A stretch of 64,000 bases of DNA, taken from assembly GCA_040218875.1 (NCBI GenBank), contig JAVJQP010000116.1. The stretch is one strand, 5' to 3'. This document shows positions 44,243-53,197 of this stretch, one piece after another. The first letter of the stretch is position 1. Each line of letters starts with the position of its first letter. Source of the stretch: Coleofasciculus sp937127375. GTDB taxonomy: Bacteria; Cyanobacteriota; Cyanobacteriia; Cyanobacteriales; Coleofasciculaceae. The position numbers were made by a program, and so were the translations under genes. Under the pieces are notes generated by a model. The model had not been told where the DNA came from and ran no database searches. It saw only the letters and a program-made list of their open reading frames with translations.

Positions 44243-44644
44243 ATGAAGCTCAAACGCCTAATTATAGCAAGTAGTATCACCACCCTGCTCACCACTTTAC
44301 CGGCTGCAGCTGACCAGTGGGTATTTGTTGCCCGTGATCACAATGACATTGACTACTACGTTGACCCCGAATTTGTCGAACGTCGCCATAATACGGTCTG
44401 GTTCTGGCAGATGTCTGTCTTTCCAGAACCGGATGAACAAGGACTATTAGCGCGAAAGACTTACAGTGCGATGATTTGTCCACTGCGGGCTTGGCGTCCT
44501 GTGGCGATCGCTCGCTTCAATGTTCAAGGCGAATTGATCAATCGTACCCAGTTGAGCGACGATGAACCGTTACAATTTTTTACCTCCGGTAGCGTTGGCG
44601 AGGCGATATGGAAATTAGTTTGCCAAACTGAGGATTTTTCCTGA
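44243..44644 (+). CDS. small exported protein (surface-adhesin E-like)
   Basis: 133 residues with a signal peptide (MKLKRLIIASSITTLLTTLPAAADQ, cleavage after ADA-like AAA). The mature part (WVFVARDHNDIDYYVDPEF, RRHNTVWFWQMSVFPEP, YSAMICPLRAWRPV) resembles the surface-adhesin protein E-like family. The two cysteines (MICPLR, LVCQTE) could form a disulfide. It lies 9 bases after the WD40 gene and is likely co-transcribed. A strong terminator follows. Confidence 0.75.
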   Translation: MKLKRLIIASSITTLLTTLPAAADQWVFVARDHNDIDYYVDPEFVERRHNTVWFWQMSVFPEPDEQGLLARKTYSAMICPLRAWRPVAIARFNVQGELINRTQLSDDEPLQFFTSGSVGEAIWKLVCQTEDFS

Positions 44645-44696
44645 TCGGATCAAGTCCATGCTGTAGGAAAAAACGGTAGATGCACCCTGGTTATAG

Positions 44697-44725
44697 ACCT
44701 CAGCCTTGCGGCTGAGGTTTTTTTT
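44697..44725 (+). terminator. rho-independent terminator
   Basis: A 9-bp perfect stem (ACCTCAGCC with GGCTGAGGT) with a TTGC loop is followed by eight T residues. It ends the right-hand CIS transcript. Confidence 0.93.
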
Positions 44726-44762
44726 CGACGAAATACCAACTTTTCTGGATAGGGAATCACTT

Positions 44763-44932
44763 GTAGGGGCGGGTTTAGGGACTCAATTGCGCTATTCACC
44801 GATAACTGAGCAACAAAACCCGCCCTGATTCAATTGTGGGGGCGGGTGTAGGGGCGGGTTTAGGGACTCAATTGTGCTATTCACCGATAACTGAGCAACA
44901 AAACCCGCCCTGATTCAATTGTGGGGGCGGGT
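44763..44932. repeat. two tandem ~85-bp GGGGCGGGTTT...AAACCCGCCC elements
   Basis: Each unit reads GTAGGGGCGGGTTTAGGGA, a variable centre (CAATTG(C/T)GCTATTCACCGATAAC), and AACAAAACCCGCCCTGATT. The GGGCGGGTTT and AAACCCGCCC arms can pair. It lies between convergent genes. Confidence 0.9.
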
Positions 44933-44970
44933 TTCATCACATTCGGGTGGTAAAAAACGATAATTGTCGG

Positions 44971-46377
44971 TTAAAGCTGCTTCACCTCAGCCACAAGCTT
45001 CCCCACAACATCCTTGGCGCTACCAAACAGCATCATCGTCTTATCGCCGTAGAACAGCTCATTTTCAATACCAGCAAAGCCCGCATTCATACTTCGCTTA
45101 ATCACGATCGCGTGCTTCGCCTTATCCACATCGAGAATTGGCATCCCATAAATCGGACTACTGCTATTGCTACGAGCGGCGGGATTCACCACATCATTGG
45201 CACCAATGACGAGGGCAACATCAGTATTATCAAACTGAGGATTGATGTCATCCATATCGTAGAGATAGTCATAAGAGACATTAGCTTCCGCTAAGAGTAC
45301 GTTCATGTGTCCCGGCATCCGACCGGCAACCGGGTGAATGGCGTATTTGACCTCAACGCCCAGTTTTTCAAGCTGATCGGCTAATTCACGCACTGTATGT
45401 TGTGCCTGAGCCACTGCCATACCATAACCCGGAACAACGACCACAGAGCGGGCATAGCCCAACATCATTGCCCCTTCTTCGGCATCAATACTATGGACAA
45501 CTTTGTCACCGACACCACCTGCGCCACCTGCACCGCCTTTGACTTCACCGCTACCAAAGGCACTAAATAGCACGTTAGGTAAGGAACGGTTCATCGCCTT
45601 ACACATAATATTGGTCAGGATCAAACCGGAAGCCCCAACTAACGCCCCAGCCACAATCAGCATATCGTTCATCACGACAAAACCTGCCGCGCTCGCCGCT
45701 AACCCGGAAAACGAGTTCAGCAGTGAGATCACCACAGGCATATCGCCGCCGCCAATGGGGAGGACAAAGAAAATCCCTAACACTGAGGAGATACCCACCA
45801 TTGCCAGAAAGATGCTCGTATTGTCCGGTGTGACTAATAGGTAGCCACTACAGACCAAAAAGCTAATCAGGAGTAAGGCATTAAATACTTGCTGCAAGGG
45901 AAACTTTACCGGTTTACCCGTAATCAATCCCTGTAACTTGCCAAATGCCACAAAGCTCCCGGTGAGTGTAACCCCACCAATTAGCACACCCAGAATCACG
46001 GTAATCGTAGATCCTAAGGGTACACCTTGACCCGCATTCAGCAAGCGCCAAAATTCCCCGATCGCGACTAACGCTGAGGCGGCACCACCCAACCCATTCA
46101 GCAAGCCTACCATCTGAGGCATGGCAGTCATCGCCACTTTATAGGCTGCCGTCACACCAATGACAGCACCGATGGCGATCCCCACCAAAATCATTTGATA
46201 ATTTAAGACCTGTTGGTTCAGCAGAGTTGACACCACAGCTAGCAGCATCCCAACGGAAGCCCACACATTTCCTTGGCGTGCTGTCGCTGGTGATCCCAGC
46301 TTTTTCAGCCCAAAGATAAATAATCCGGTTGCGACTAAATACGTCAGTTCAATCCCAGTCGGTAGAAAGTCGGTCAT
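44971..46377 (-). CDS. pntB: NAD(P) transhydrogenase subunit beta
   Basis: 468 residues with many membrane helices in the first ~270, then the soluble NADP(H)-binding domain III: VVPGYGMAVAQAQHTVRELAD, HPVAGRMPGHMNVLLAEA, DMDDINPQFDNTDVALVIGANDVVNP and IKRSMNAGFAGIENELFY. With PntA1 and PntA2 it couples the proton gradient to hydride transfer from NADH to NADP+. All conserved nucleotide-binding segments are intact. It is third in the pntA1-pntA2-pntB order. Confidence 0.97.
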   Translation of the reverse strand: MTDFLPTGIELTYLVATGLFIFGLKKLGSPATARQGNVWASVGMLLAVVSTLLNQQVLNYQMILVGIAIGAVIGVTAAYKVAMTAMPQMVGLLNGLGGAASALVAIGEFWRLLNAGQGVPLGSTITVILGVLIGGVTLTGSFVAFGKLQGLITGKPVKFPLQQVFNALLLISFLVCSGYLLVTPDNTSIFLAMVGISSVLGIFFVLPIGGGDMPVVISLLNSFSGLAASAAGFVVMNDMLIVAGALVGASGLILTNIMCKAMNRSLPNVLFSAFGSGEVKGGAGGAGGVGDKVVHSIDAEEGAMMLGYARSVVVVPGYGMAVAQAQHTVRELADQLEKLGVEVKYAIHPVAGRMPGHMNVLLAEANVSYDYLYDMDDINPQFDNTDVALVIGANDVVNPAARSNSSSPIYGMPILDVDKAKHAIVIKRSMNAGFAGIENELFYGDKTMMLFGSAKDVVGKLVAEVKQL

Positions 46378-46390
46378 GCGCTCACCTCTC

Positions 46391-46669
46391 TTATTTCTTA
46401 AACATTTGCAACATGCGATCCGTAACCAGGAAACCGCCCACCACGTTAACCGTGGCTAGCACGACAGCCACTAAACCCAAAATGACGGTGACATTCCATT
46501 CCTTTGATCCGGAGATGAGCAATGCGCCGATGACGGCAATCCCGGAAATGGCATTTGCCCCAGACATCAAGGGAGTATGCAGGGTGGGTGGCACTTTGTT
46601 GATCACTTCAAAACCAACAAAGGCGGCTAAGACAAAGACAAATAAACTGGCAATGAATGTGGTGGTCAT
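46391..46669 (-). CDS. NAD(P) transhydrogenase subunit alpha, membrane part (PntA2)
   Basis: 92 residues, three helices, including FVGFEVINKVPPTLHTPLMSGANAISGIAVIGAL, the conserved PntA2/domain II segment. It is encoded separately from the NAD-binding part, as in most cyanobacteria. It ends 13 bases before pntB. Confidence 0.95.
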   Translation of the reverse strand: MTTTFIASLFVFVLAAFVGFEVINKVPPTLHTPLMSGANAISGIAVIGALLISGSKEWNVTVILGLVAVVLATVNVVGGFLVTDRMLQMFKK

Positions 46670-46805
46670 TTTTTTCTCCTTTTTCGCGGTTCATGGTACT
46701 TGCTTCTCTGCCAGTAGGCTACAGGGTAGCGAGATGGGGACAAACCCTTAACCCTGACTTTTTTGGCAGTATGGCACAAACAACTAACCCGCTTCCCCAG
46801 TTTCC

Positions 46806-46825
46806 AGACGTAGCATGCTACGTCT
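46806..46825. repeat. 20-bp perfect palindrome (AGACGT core family)
   Basis: AGACGTAGCATGCTACGTCT is self-complementary and is followed by CTAC. It lies between pntA1 and pntA2, 20 bases past the pntA1 stop, and might attenuate the transcript. Confidence 0.9.
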
Positions 46826-46844
46826 CTACAGGCTCCTCTGCAAC

Positions 46845-47990
46845 CTAGACAGTTGTACTCATTTGAGCTAGAGCATCTTTCACCCGCTGATTGCGAATTT
46901 CACCCGCATGGGTAATGCAGGTGTTGTCTACAATATCATCCTCAAAATTGAGTTGTAACTGACCTTCCTTGACCAGATACTGTAATAACGTTGAGATATT
47001 CTTGGCGTACATCTGGCTGGCGTGGGTGGGCATGGACGCGGGGACATTGATTGGACCGATAACGGTGACGCCATGACGAACGATATCTTTCCCGGCTTCA
47101 GTAACGGCACAGTTCCCCCCTTGTTCAGCGGCGAGATCCACGATCACCGAACCTGGAGTCATTTGCTCAACCATCTCCTCCGTCACCAGTAAGGGGGCTT
47201 TTTTGCCGGGAACTTGGGCGGTAGTAATCACCACATCCGATTGCTTGACGTGTTCGGCGATCACCGCTTGGGTACGCTGCTTCGCGGTGTCAGAGACTTC
47301 CTTGGCATACCCCCCTTCAGCTACGGTATCTTCTTGGAGATCGACCTCAACAAACTTGGCTCCCAGACTTTGTACTTCTTCCTTAACCGCTGGACGAATA
47401 TCAAAGGCTTCTACCATAGCACCCAGGCGTCGGGCAGTCGCGATCGCTTGTAAGCCAGCCACGCCTGCACCCAGGATAAACACTTTTGAGGGTTTGATCG
47501 TTCCCGCTGCTGTGGTTAACATGGGGAAGAATTTCGGTAACGCGGCGGCGGCAATCAGTACCGCTTTGTACCCGGCTAACCCAGCTTGGGAAGATAGCGC
47601 ATCCATACTCTGAGCGCGACTGGTACGGGGAATCAACTCCATACTGAAGGCACTCACCTTACGATTTGCCAGTTTCTGGGCAACCTCTGGTTTCCCCAAG
47701 GGACTCAGGAAGCTAATTAATGTTGAGCCTTCCCGCATCTGGTTGATTTCATCATCTTTGGGGATGCCCACTTTTACGATCACATCAGCTTCAGCCCAGA
47801 GTTTACCTGGATCTGAGACTAGGGTAGCTCCCGCCTCTTCGTAGGCGCGATCGCTAAAAAACGATGCCTCTCCCGCACCGTTTTCCACCCAAATCTCTAA
47901 GCCCTGTTTGACTAAACGGGCAACCGTATCCGGAATCAGGGCGACTCGATTTTCGCCCACTTCAATTTCTTTAACCAGTGCTATTTTCAT
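46845..47990 (-). CDS. pntA: NAD(P) transhydrogenase subunit alpha, NAD-binding part (PntA1)
   Basis: 381 residues. It opens MKIALVKEIEVGENRVALIPD, like alanine dehydrogenase/PntA N-terminal domains. The Rossmann fingerprint is KVFILGAGVAGLQAIATARRLGA, and VIVDLAAEQGGNCAVT is conserved. It is the hydride-donor (NADH) subunit. It is first of the three-gene operon, with about 175 bases to pntA2 containing a palindrome. Confidence 0.96.
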   Translation of the reverse strand: MKIALVKEIEVGENRVALIPDTVARLVKQGLEIWVENGAGEASFFSDRAYEEAGATLVSDPGKLWAEADVIVKVGIPKDDEINQMREGSTLISFLSPLGKPEVAQKLANRKVSAFSMELIPRTSRAQSMDALSSQAGLAGYKAVLIAAAALPKFFPMLTTAAGTIKPSKVFILGAGVAGLQAIATARRLGAMVEAFDIRPAVKEEVQSLGAKFVEVDLQEDTVAEGGYAKEVSDTAKQRTQAVIAEHVKQSDVVITTAQVPGKKAPLLVTEEMVEQMTPGSVIVDLAAEQGGNCAVTEAGKDIVRHGVTVIGPINVPASMPTHASQMYAKNISTLLQYLVKEGQLQLNFEDDIVDNTCITHAGEIRNQRVKDALAQMSTTV

Positions 47991-48638
47991 GACAACTCCT
48001 TGCTTATCGACTCACCGAAAAACTATAACTTGGGTGTTAGGCAACTGCCCTACATGAAGGGAGTATTTTTATGACATGATAGCCCTTGTGCCTTCCTTTT
48101 GCATCAAAAATGCACAGGTTATTTTGGGCTAGAAAAATTTATTTGTCATTGACTAGATAAATATAGATTAATTCCACAATCTGGATAGTTATAGAATCGC
48201 CATTTTTCGGTAATAATCAGAAGTATGAGCAGCTTTTCCGCAATTTTGTGTATATTTAACTACAGATAAAACAAAAACGAAGAAGAGGGTGATGATAAGC
48301 TGCCAGACACTTTAGCGGAGTCAACGCCAAGAGTCAAGATGGAATAGGTAATGAGTCTATTGGGAAATTCTCCCTTGTCTCCTCCACCTCCCCCTGATCC
48401 TCTAGAATGGCGGGTTTAGTCAAGTTATCGGACATCGACAGAATGTTATCGGTAAAACCCGCCCCTACAAATGTACTCTCCCTGATCCCCTGGCGGGAGG
48501 ATAAGCATCAGGCACTTTTCCCACCTCTTGAGCGTCTGTACCATCGCTGGACTACAGCATGAGGTAAATCTGCTACAGTCAAAGATTGTGAAGTTTAATA
48601 AAAAGCTTGGTTTTTGTACAGCCAAAGGTTTCCCACTT
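47991..48638. other. intergenic upstream of the pnt operon
   Basis: About 650 bases between divergent genes. It holds a GGCGGGTTT...AAACCCGCCCC stem element in opposite orientation at 48409-48467. No gene was recognised. An in-frame upstream extension of the DUF2808 ORF to 48528 is not favoured. Confidence 0.5.
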
Positions 48639-49169
48639 ATGTTTATTAGCAAATCTCTAAGACGCTTGATGCCAGCCGTTGCTTTAACGGGCTGTTTGTT
48701 GACTGGCGTAGCGGTTCAGACTTGGGCACAGAGTAATCCCGGACTCACTATATTTAGCGGTGTGCAACGGGAAAATATCCTCAGGTATTATCTGGGGTTT
48801 GGAGGTCAAGCTAATCAATGGGATCGATACTACCTGAGGATTCCCAGCAAGAAGATGGAATTGGCGGTGCAGCAGTTTGTCGTTCGTTATCCAGATTATT
48901 ACACCGGAAAATTTGACACAGATCGGATTGAGGTAAGAGTTGACGGCGAATCACTACCCATTGCTGAGGTAGATTGGGATAAAGACAATTACCAGCTACA
49001 GATTTATATGCAGGAGCCAGTTCCAGCCCAGGAGAAGGTGGAGATTGTGTTGTCCAATGTGAAAAATCCCCGGTTTGGCGGTACCTTTTATTTTGAATGC
49101 CTAGTGTGGACTCCCGGTGATGTTCCCCTACCCCGTTATATGGGAACCTGGATTCTGACGATTATTTAG
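48639..49169 (+). CDS. DUF2808 exported protein
   Basis: 176 residues from ATG 48639, chosen because the signal peptide starts there (ISKSLRRLMPAVALTGCLLTG...TWAQS). The mature part has YYLRIPSKKMELAVQQFVV, YPDYYTGKFDTDRIEVRV and VEIVLSNVKNPRFGGTFYFECLVWTPGD, the DUF2808 pattern common in cyanobacteria. A periplasmic or surface location is likely, and the function is unknown. It lies upstream of rpmH, as often seen. Confidence 0.88.
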   Translation: MFISKSLRRLMPAVALTGCLLTGVAVQTWAQSNPGLTIFSGVQRENILRYYLGFGGQANQWDRYYLRIPSKKMELAVQQFVVRYPDYYTGKFDTDRIEVRVDGESLPIAEVDWDKDNYQLQIYMQEPVPAQEKVEIVLSNVKNPRFGGTFYFECLVWTPGDVPLPRYMGTWILTII

Positions 49170-49291
49170 GCTATTGGAATGTTAAGCTAGTAGATCGTGA
49201 TTCTTTGGTAAACAGGGTAAAGTAGTATAACGACTTTCGCTTTCTCCCTGTTTTCCAAACTTAAAAGATGTAGCGCGATAAAGAATAAACC

Positions 49292-49429
49292 ATGACAAAA
49301 CGTACATTAGGCGGTAGTAACCGCAAGCAAAAACGCAAATCAGGATTTCGCGCCCGCATGCGAACCAAAAACGGTCGAACGGTGATTAAAGCCCGCCGCA
49401 GTAAAGGACGTTATCGTCTAGCGGTGTAG
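49292..49429 (+). CDS. rpmH: 50S ribosomal protein L34
   Basis: 45 residues: MTKRTLGGSNRKQKRKSG then FRARMRTKNGRTVIKARR and SKGRYRLAV. Typical cyanobacterial L34, very basic and full length. It is the first gene of the rpmH-rnpA-yidC cluster. Confidence 0.97.
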   Translation: MTKRTLGGSNRKQKRKSGFRARMRTKNGRTVIKARRSKGRYRLAV

Positions 49430-49579
49430 TGTTACTGGTTTAAGGCTCCTAGCTTTTGAGAGTAAGTCTTGAAACAGGGTTGAGAGGGAAGATGGGGAAG
49501 TTATGAGTTAACTCAAAACTCTACCTTGCCCTGTTTCCTGTTCCCTAACAAATTACGAATGACCAAGGACAAATAACAA

Positions 49580-49984
49580 TTGTTGCCCCAGGCGAATCGA
49601 CTCAAGCATTGGCGAGATTTTCAGGCAGTATACCAAAAAGGAATTCGTCGCTATGGACGTCATTTAACCGTGCGAGGTTTGCATTTGCCTAGGGTTAGCC
49701 ATGAGAATGGTCTCCGTTCAGACAAGTTACAGCTCAATCCTCCCGATCTACCCCCCACTCGCATCGGTATTTCTGTCAGCCAAAAAGTCAGTAAAAAAGC
49801 CGTTATCCGTAATCGGCTGAAACGGCAGATACGAGCGGCTTTGCGCCAATTATTGCCGCGACTGACACCCGGTTGGCATATCATAGTTGGCGTGCGTCCC
49901 AGCGCCTTGGAGTGCGATTATGCTCAATTTTTGCAAGAATTAGAGCAGTTATTGGTAGATGCTGAGGTAATAAATGGGCATTAA
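49580..49984 (+). CDS. rnpA: ribonuclease P protein component
   Basis: 134 residues from TTG 49580 (or the next TTG). LPQANRLKHWRDFQAVYQKG is the typical start, and RIGISVSQKVSKKAVIRNRLKRQIRAALR is the RNR signature of RnpA. The protein helps the RNase P RNA bind pre-tRNA. A ~30-residue insert after the first strand is usual in cyanobacteria. Its end overlaps the next gene by 11 bases. Confidence 0.95.
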   Translation: MLPQANRLKHWRDFQAVYQKGIRRYGRHLTVRGLHLPRVSHENGLRSDKLQLNPPDLPPTRIGISVSQKVSKKAVIRNRLKRQIRAALRQLLPRLTPGWHIIVGVRPSALECDYAQFLQELEQLLVDAEVINGH

Positions 49985-50366
49985 AGAAGAAACCTATTAT
50001 GAGGGGGGTCCCCATATCGGTGATTTGATTATAAACATTTTGTTGGGGTTCACAGTTATCGCCCTGCCCTTAACCATTGGGGCGGTTGTGCGAGCGTTGT
50101 GGTTGCGCTATCGGGTGACAACTCGTCGCATTTCGGTGACAGGGGGATGGCAAGGGCGCGATCGCACGGATATTATCTACTCCGAAATTGCACAACTGCG
50201 GAAAGTTCCCCGTGGGATCGGTCTGTGGGGAGATATTGTGGTTATCCTGAAAGATGGTAGCCGCTTAGAACTGAGGGCTATGCCTCAGTTTCGCGAAATT
50301 TACGATTATATTGGTGAAAAAGTTTCTGCAAAAACGGGTAAACCCCTAGATTCGGTTAAGGCTTAA
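49974..50366 (+). CDS. PH-domain membrane protein
   Basis: 130 residues: two close hydrophobic segments at about 15-45 (DLIINILLGFTVIALPLTIGAVV), then a bacterial PH-like domain (WLRYRVTTRRISVTGGWQGRDRTDIIYSEIAQLRKVPR and GDIVVILKDGSRLELRAMP). It is a conserved neighbour between rnpA and yidC in cyanobacteria and may assist membrane insertion. It starts inside rnpA. Confidence 0.88.
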   Translation: MGIKEETYYEGGPHIGDLIINILLGFTVIALPLTIGAVVRALWLRYRVTTRRISVTGGWQGRDRTDIIYSEIAQLRKVPRGIGLWGDIVVILKDGSRLELRAMPQFREIYDYIGEKVSAKTGKPLDSVKA

Positions 50367-50761
50367 AGTATAGCGGCGGTGAGCAAGGGAGCAATGATCT
50401 AGACAAGGGTATTCGTGTTGACGAGGTGGGTAAGCTACTGGAAAAGTAGTTAGGGTGTGGGTGTCGGTAATAATTGAACACCTCATCTGTTCCAGATAAC
50501 TCCAAATTCACACCGCGTCCATCCTATCTGGGAGAACGGAGGAACAAGGAAGAAATTTCTGCTAGTTTTCCGTATCTTTGGATACATTTTTCATTGAATT
50601 TCTCCGGGTTGCCCAAAAAGGCAATCGCCTGAAAGCCTCCCCCATCGGGTTACAGCGTCGAAAATCCCAGCAGCAATTGGCTGACATTGCCTCCCATTGC
50701 CGCCAATATTCGATAAATTAGATTCAGAAAACGTTACAGCGCCTAGGTTGACTTTATACGA
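50367..50761. other. intergenic before yidC
   Basis: 395 bases without a gene inside an otherwise tight cluster. ATTGGC...GCCAAT near 50675-50712 and TTGCC/GGCAA near 50610 could pair. No class of RNA was recognised. A separate yidC promoter or leader is plausible. Confidence 0.35.
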
Positions 50762-51931
50762 ATGGATTTTGGTATCGGGTTTCTTTCCAACAACGTCATG
50801 CTGCCAATCCTGGATTTCTTTTACGGGATTGTGCCTAGCTACGGTCTTGCCATCGTGGCACTGACCCTGGTAATTCGCTTTGCTCTCTATCCCCTGAACG
50901 CAGGTTCCATTCGCAACATGAGGCGCATGCGAATTACCCAACCCTTAATGAAAAAGCGGCAAGAGGAAATTCAGCAACGCTATGGCGATGACAAGGTAAA
51001 ACAACAAGAGGAAATGAGCAAACTCTTCCAGGAGTTTGGTAATCCTCTAGCCGGGTGTTTCCCTGTGCTACTGCAAATGCCTGTATTATTTGCCCTATTT
51101 GCCACATTGCGGGGATCACCGTTTTCTAATGTGAGCTACACGGTGGATGTACAAATCTTTCCCCGGGAGAAAATAGAGTTCATCCAGCCTCAAGCCTTCG
51201 CCACTAAACCCCAAAATATTTACTTTGCCGATGGGGTTCATGCACCCGTCGCCGCCGTCTTACCCAGCGGTAATCGGTTAGTGGTGGGGGAAAAAACCCC
51301 AATCGACTTTCAATCCGTTGAAGGAAAATCCCTAAGCACCCTGGAGAAGGAATATCCAGACACCCAAATTGTGCCTAAATGGGAAATCACCAAAGGGGAA
51401 GACAAGGTACGCTTTGCTGAAAATGGCACCCTTGAAGCCTTAGAACCAGGTGATGTAACCCTAAAGGCGACAATTCCTGGACTAGCCGCCGAGCGAGGAT
51501 TCTTGTTTATTAATGCCTTAGGACGAGTGGGTGCCTTTGGAGATGATGGCGACATCCACTTGGATATTGTGGGCATGATTCTATTTTTTGGCGTGAGTTT
51601 GTATGTAAACCAGGTTCTCACGGGTCAAAATGCTCCTAGTGGTTCATCCCAGCAAAATACGGTGAATAAGATTACGCCAGTTTTATTTTCCGGGATGTTC
51701 TTCTTCTTCCCCTTACCCGCCGGGGTGTTGATGTATATGGTGATTGCTAACGTTTTTCAGACGCTGCAATCCTTCATTTTGATGCGAGAACCCCTACCGG
51801 ACAATATCCAAAAAATGGTTGAGGAGCAAGAAAAAGCGGAACAGAAAACCCAATCAAAGGACAAGTCCGGCGAAGGGCGAGAATCACTGCCATTTGAACC
51901 GAAACGTTCCAAGAAAAAAGCGTCAAGTTAG
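50762..51931 (+). CDS. yidC: membrane protein insertase YidC/Oxa1
   Basis: 389 residues. Helix 1 at the N-terminus (MLPILDFFYGIVPSYGLAIVALTLVIRFALYP) carries the conserved Arg of the hydrophilic groove. A cytosolic coiled-coil hairpin follows (RRMRITQPLMKKRQEEIQQRYG), then PLAGCFPVLLQMPVLFALFATL. A ~150-residue lumenal/periplasmic insertion precedes the last helices (GMILFFGVSLYVNQVL, LFSGMFFFFPLPAGVLMYMVIANVFQTLQ). The C-terminal tail is basic (PKRSKKKASS). It inserts proteins into the thylakoid and plasma membranes. Confidence 0.96.
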   Translation: MDFGIGFLSNNVMLPILDFFYGIVPSYGLAIVALTLVIRFALYPLNAGSIRNMRRMRITQPLMKKRQEEIQQRYGDDKVKQQEEMSKLFQEFGNPLAGCFPVLLQMPVLFALFATLRGSPFSNVSYTVDVQIFPREKIEFIQPQAFATKPQNIYFADGVHAPVAAVLPSGNRLVVGEKTPIDFQSVEGKSLSTLEKEYPDTQIVPKWEITKGEDKVRFAENGTLEALEPGDVTLKATIPGLAAERGFLFINALGRVGAFGDDGDIHLDIVGMILFFGVSLYVNQVLTGQNAPSGSSQQNTVNKITPVLFSGMFFFFPLPAGVLMYMVIANVFQTLQSFILMREPLPDNIQKMVEEQEKAEQKTQSKDKSGEGRESLPFEPKRSKKKASS

Positions 51932-51933
51932 CT

Positions 51934-52416
51934 ATGAGTAATCAGCAGCGGGGTCAGCAGTGGCTAGAAGAGTTGCTACGCTTATCTAATGTGTCGGCAA
52001 CGGTGCAAGTCACTGATGAGAACCAAGATAGTAAAGCCAACTACTGGTTAACCATTAACCAAAGCCAATTGACTGAGGCAGAAATTCAAACCCTGATTGG
52101 CGTTAATGGTAAGGTACTTGATGCGCTACAGTATCTGGCAAATGCAATGCTTAACCTCGGTAAGCCATTAGCGGATCAGGCGGCGTATACCGTTGAACTC
52201 AATGGCTACCGTCTACAGCGTCAAGAGGAACTCCGGATACTGGCAGATCAGGCGGCGCAGAAAGTACGGGAGACGGGTCAAGATTATGAATTGCGATCGC
52301 TCTCCGCTGCAGAACGCCGTCAAGTGCATACGTTGCTCCAGGAATGCGAAGATTTAGAAACCCACAGTCAGGGTCAAGAACCAAACCGTCGCTTGGTGGT
52401 GCGTCTACGTCCTTAA
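51934..52416 (+). CDS. jag: KH-R3H RNA-binding protein (Jag/KhpB/EloR)
   Basis: 160 residues. The KH-like part has LIGVNGKVLDALQYLANAM, and the R3H motif is RSLSAAERRQVHTLLQE. It begins 3 bases after yidC and belongs to the conserved yidC-jag pair. The N-terminal Jag_N extension of Firmicutes is absent, as in cyanobacteria. Confidence 0.92.
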   Translation: MSNQQRGQQWLEELLRLSNVSATVQVTDENQDSKANYWLTINQSQLTEAEIQTLIGVNGKVLDALQYLANAMLNLGKPLADQAAYTVELNGYRLQRQEELRILADQAAQKVRETGQDYELRSLSAAERRQVHTLLQECEDLETHSQGQEPNRRLVVRLRP

Positions 52417-52478
52417 CTAAGGATTAGGGTTTAAAATCGGGGGTATGGGTGGCTTGTTGGCAGCAAAGGAGTGGCATC

Positions 52479-52982
52479 ATGGAAGTAATTTATATTCCTG
52501 GATTGCTTAAATTACCAGAGCAAACCGAGGTGATTCAGGTCAAAGAATTCCTGCCCGATTTAGAAACGCTAACGCCTGTGCGAGGAGGTTTGCACGTTAA
52601 GCATCAAGGGAATTATTTAGACGTATCGGCGCAAGCAGAAACGATTATTACCCTAGCCTGTAACCGTTGTTTGCAGCAGTACAATCATCGGTTAACCCTG
52701 GATGTGTCGGAACTGGTTTGGTTAGATGAAGCCGCCGAGCAACAGGATCTGGGTATCTTGGAACGAGAAACACCCTTGGAGGAGTTAGTGGAAACCTTAC
52801 ATCCCCAAGGGTATTTTGATCCCAATAGTTGGCTCTATGAACAATTGTGTCTAGAAATTCCACCCCGACAGTTATGTGACGCCAACTGTCCAGGAATTGT
52901 CATGGATGAGAATGATAGCACTAAGCCAACCGATCGGCGTTGGGATGCTCTGGAAATTTTGAAGGGAAAATTGCCAGGTTAA
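52479..52982 (+). CDS. YceD family protein (DUF177)
   Basis: 167 residues from ATG 52479. The conserved metal-binding-like cysteines are ACNRCLQQY and QLCDANCPG, with LEELVETLHPQGYFDPNSWLYEQL between them. YceD is linked to 23S rRNA/large-subunit maturation. It is the last gene of the rpmH cluster and is about 60 bases after jag. Confidence 0.9.
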   Translation: MEVIYIPGLLKLPEQTEVIQVKEFLPDLETLTPVRGGLHVKHQGNYLDVSAQAETIITLACNRCLQQYNHRLTLDVSELVWLDEAAEQQDLGILERETPLEELVETLHPQGYFDPNSWLYEQLCLEIPPRQLCDANCPGIVMDENDSTKPTDRRWDALEILKGKLPG

Positions 52983-53048
52983 TAGTCTTATGTCATACTC
53001 GCTATCGCGAGAAGCAAGCTACGTCTTATGTCATTTGCCTAGATCCAG

Positions 53049-53110
53049 GTAGGGGCGGGTTTAGGGATAAATGTTGGTTGTTTTCCCTAACGGAGATACA
53101 AAACCCGCCC
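53049..53110. repeat. GGGGCGGGTTT...AAACCCGCCC stem element
   Basis: 62 bases with GTAGGGGCGGGTTTAGGGA and CAAAACCCGCCC arms and a diverged middle. It lies between the DUF177 gene and ycf46. Confidence 0.9.
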
Positions 53111-53197
53111 TCCTCTGATTAAATTTATTCAACACAGCTAAAATAAGGTGTGGTGACTGATTCGCTTTGAAATTGTCGCATTTCCCGCCAATACCCC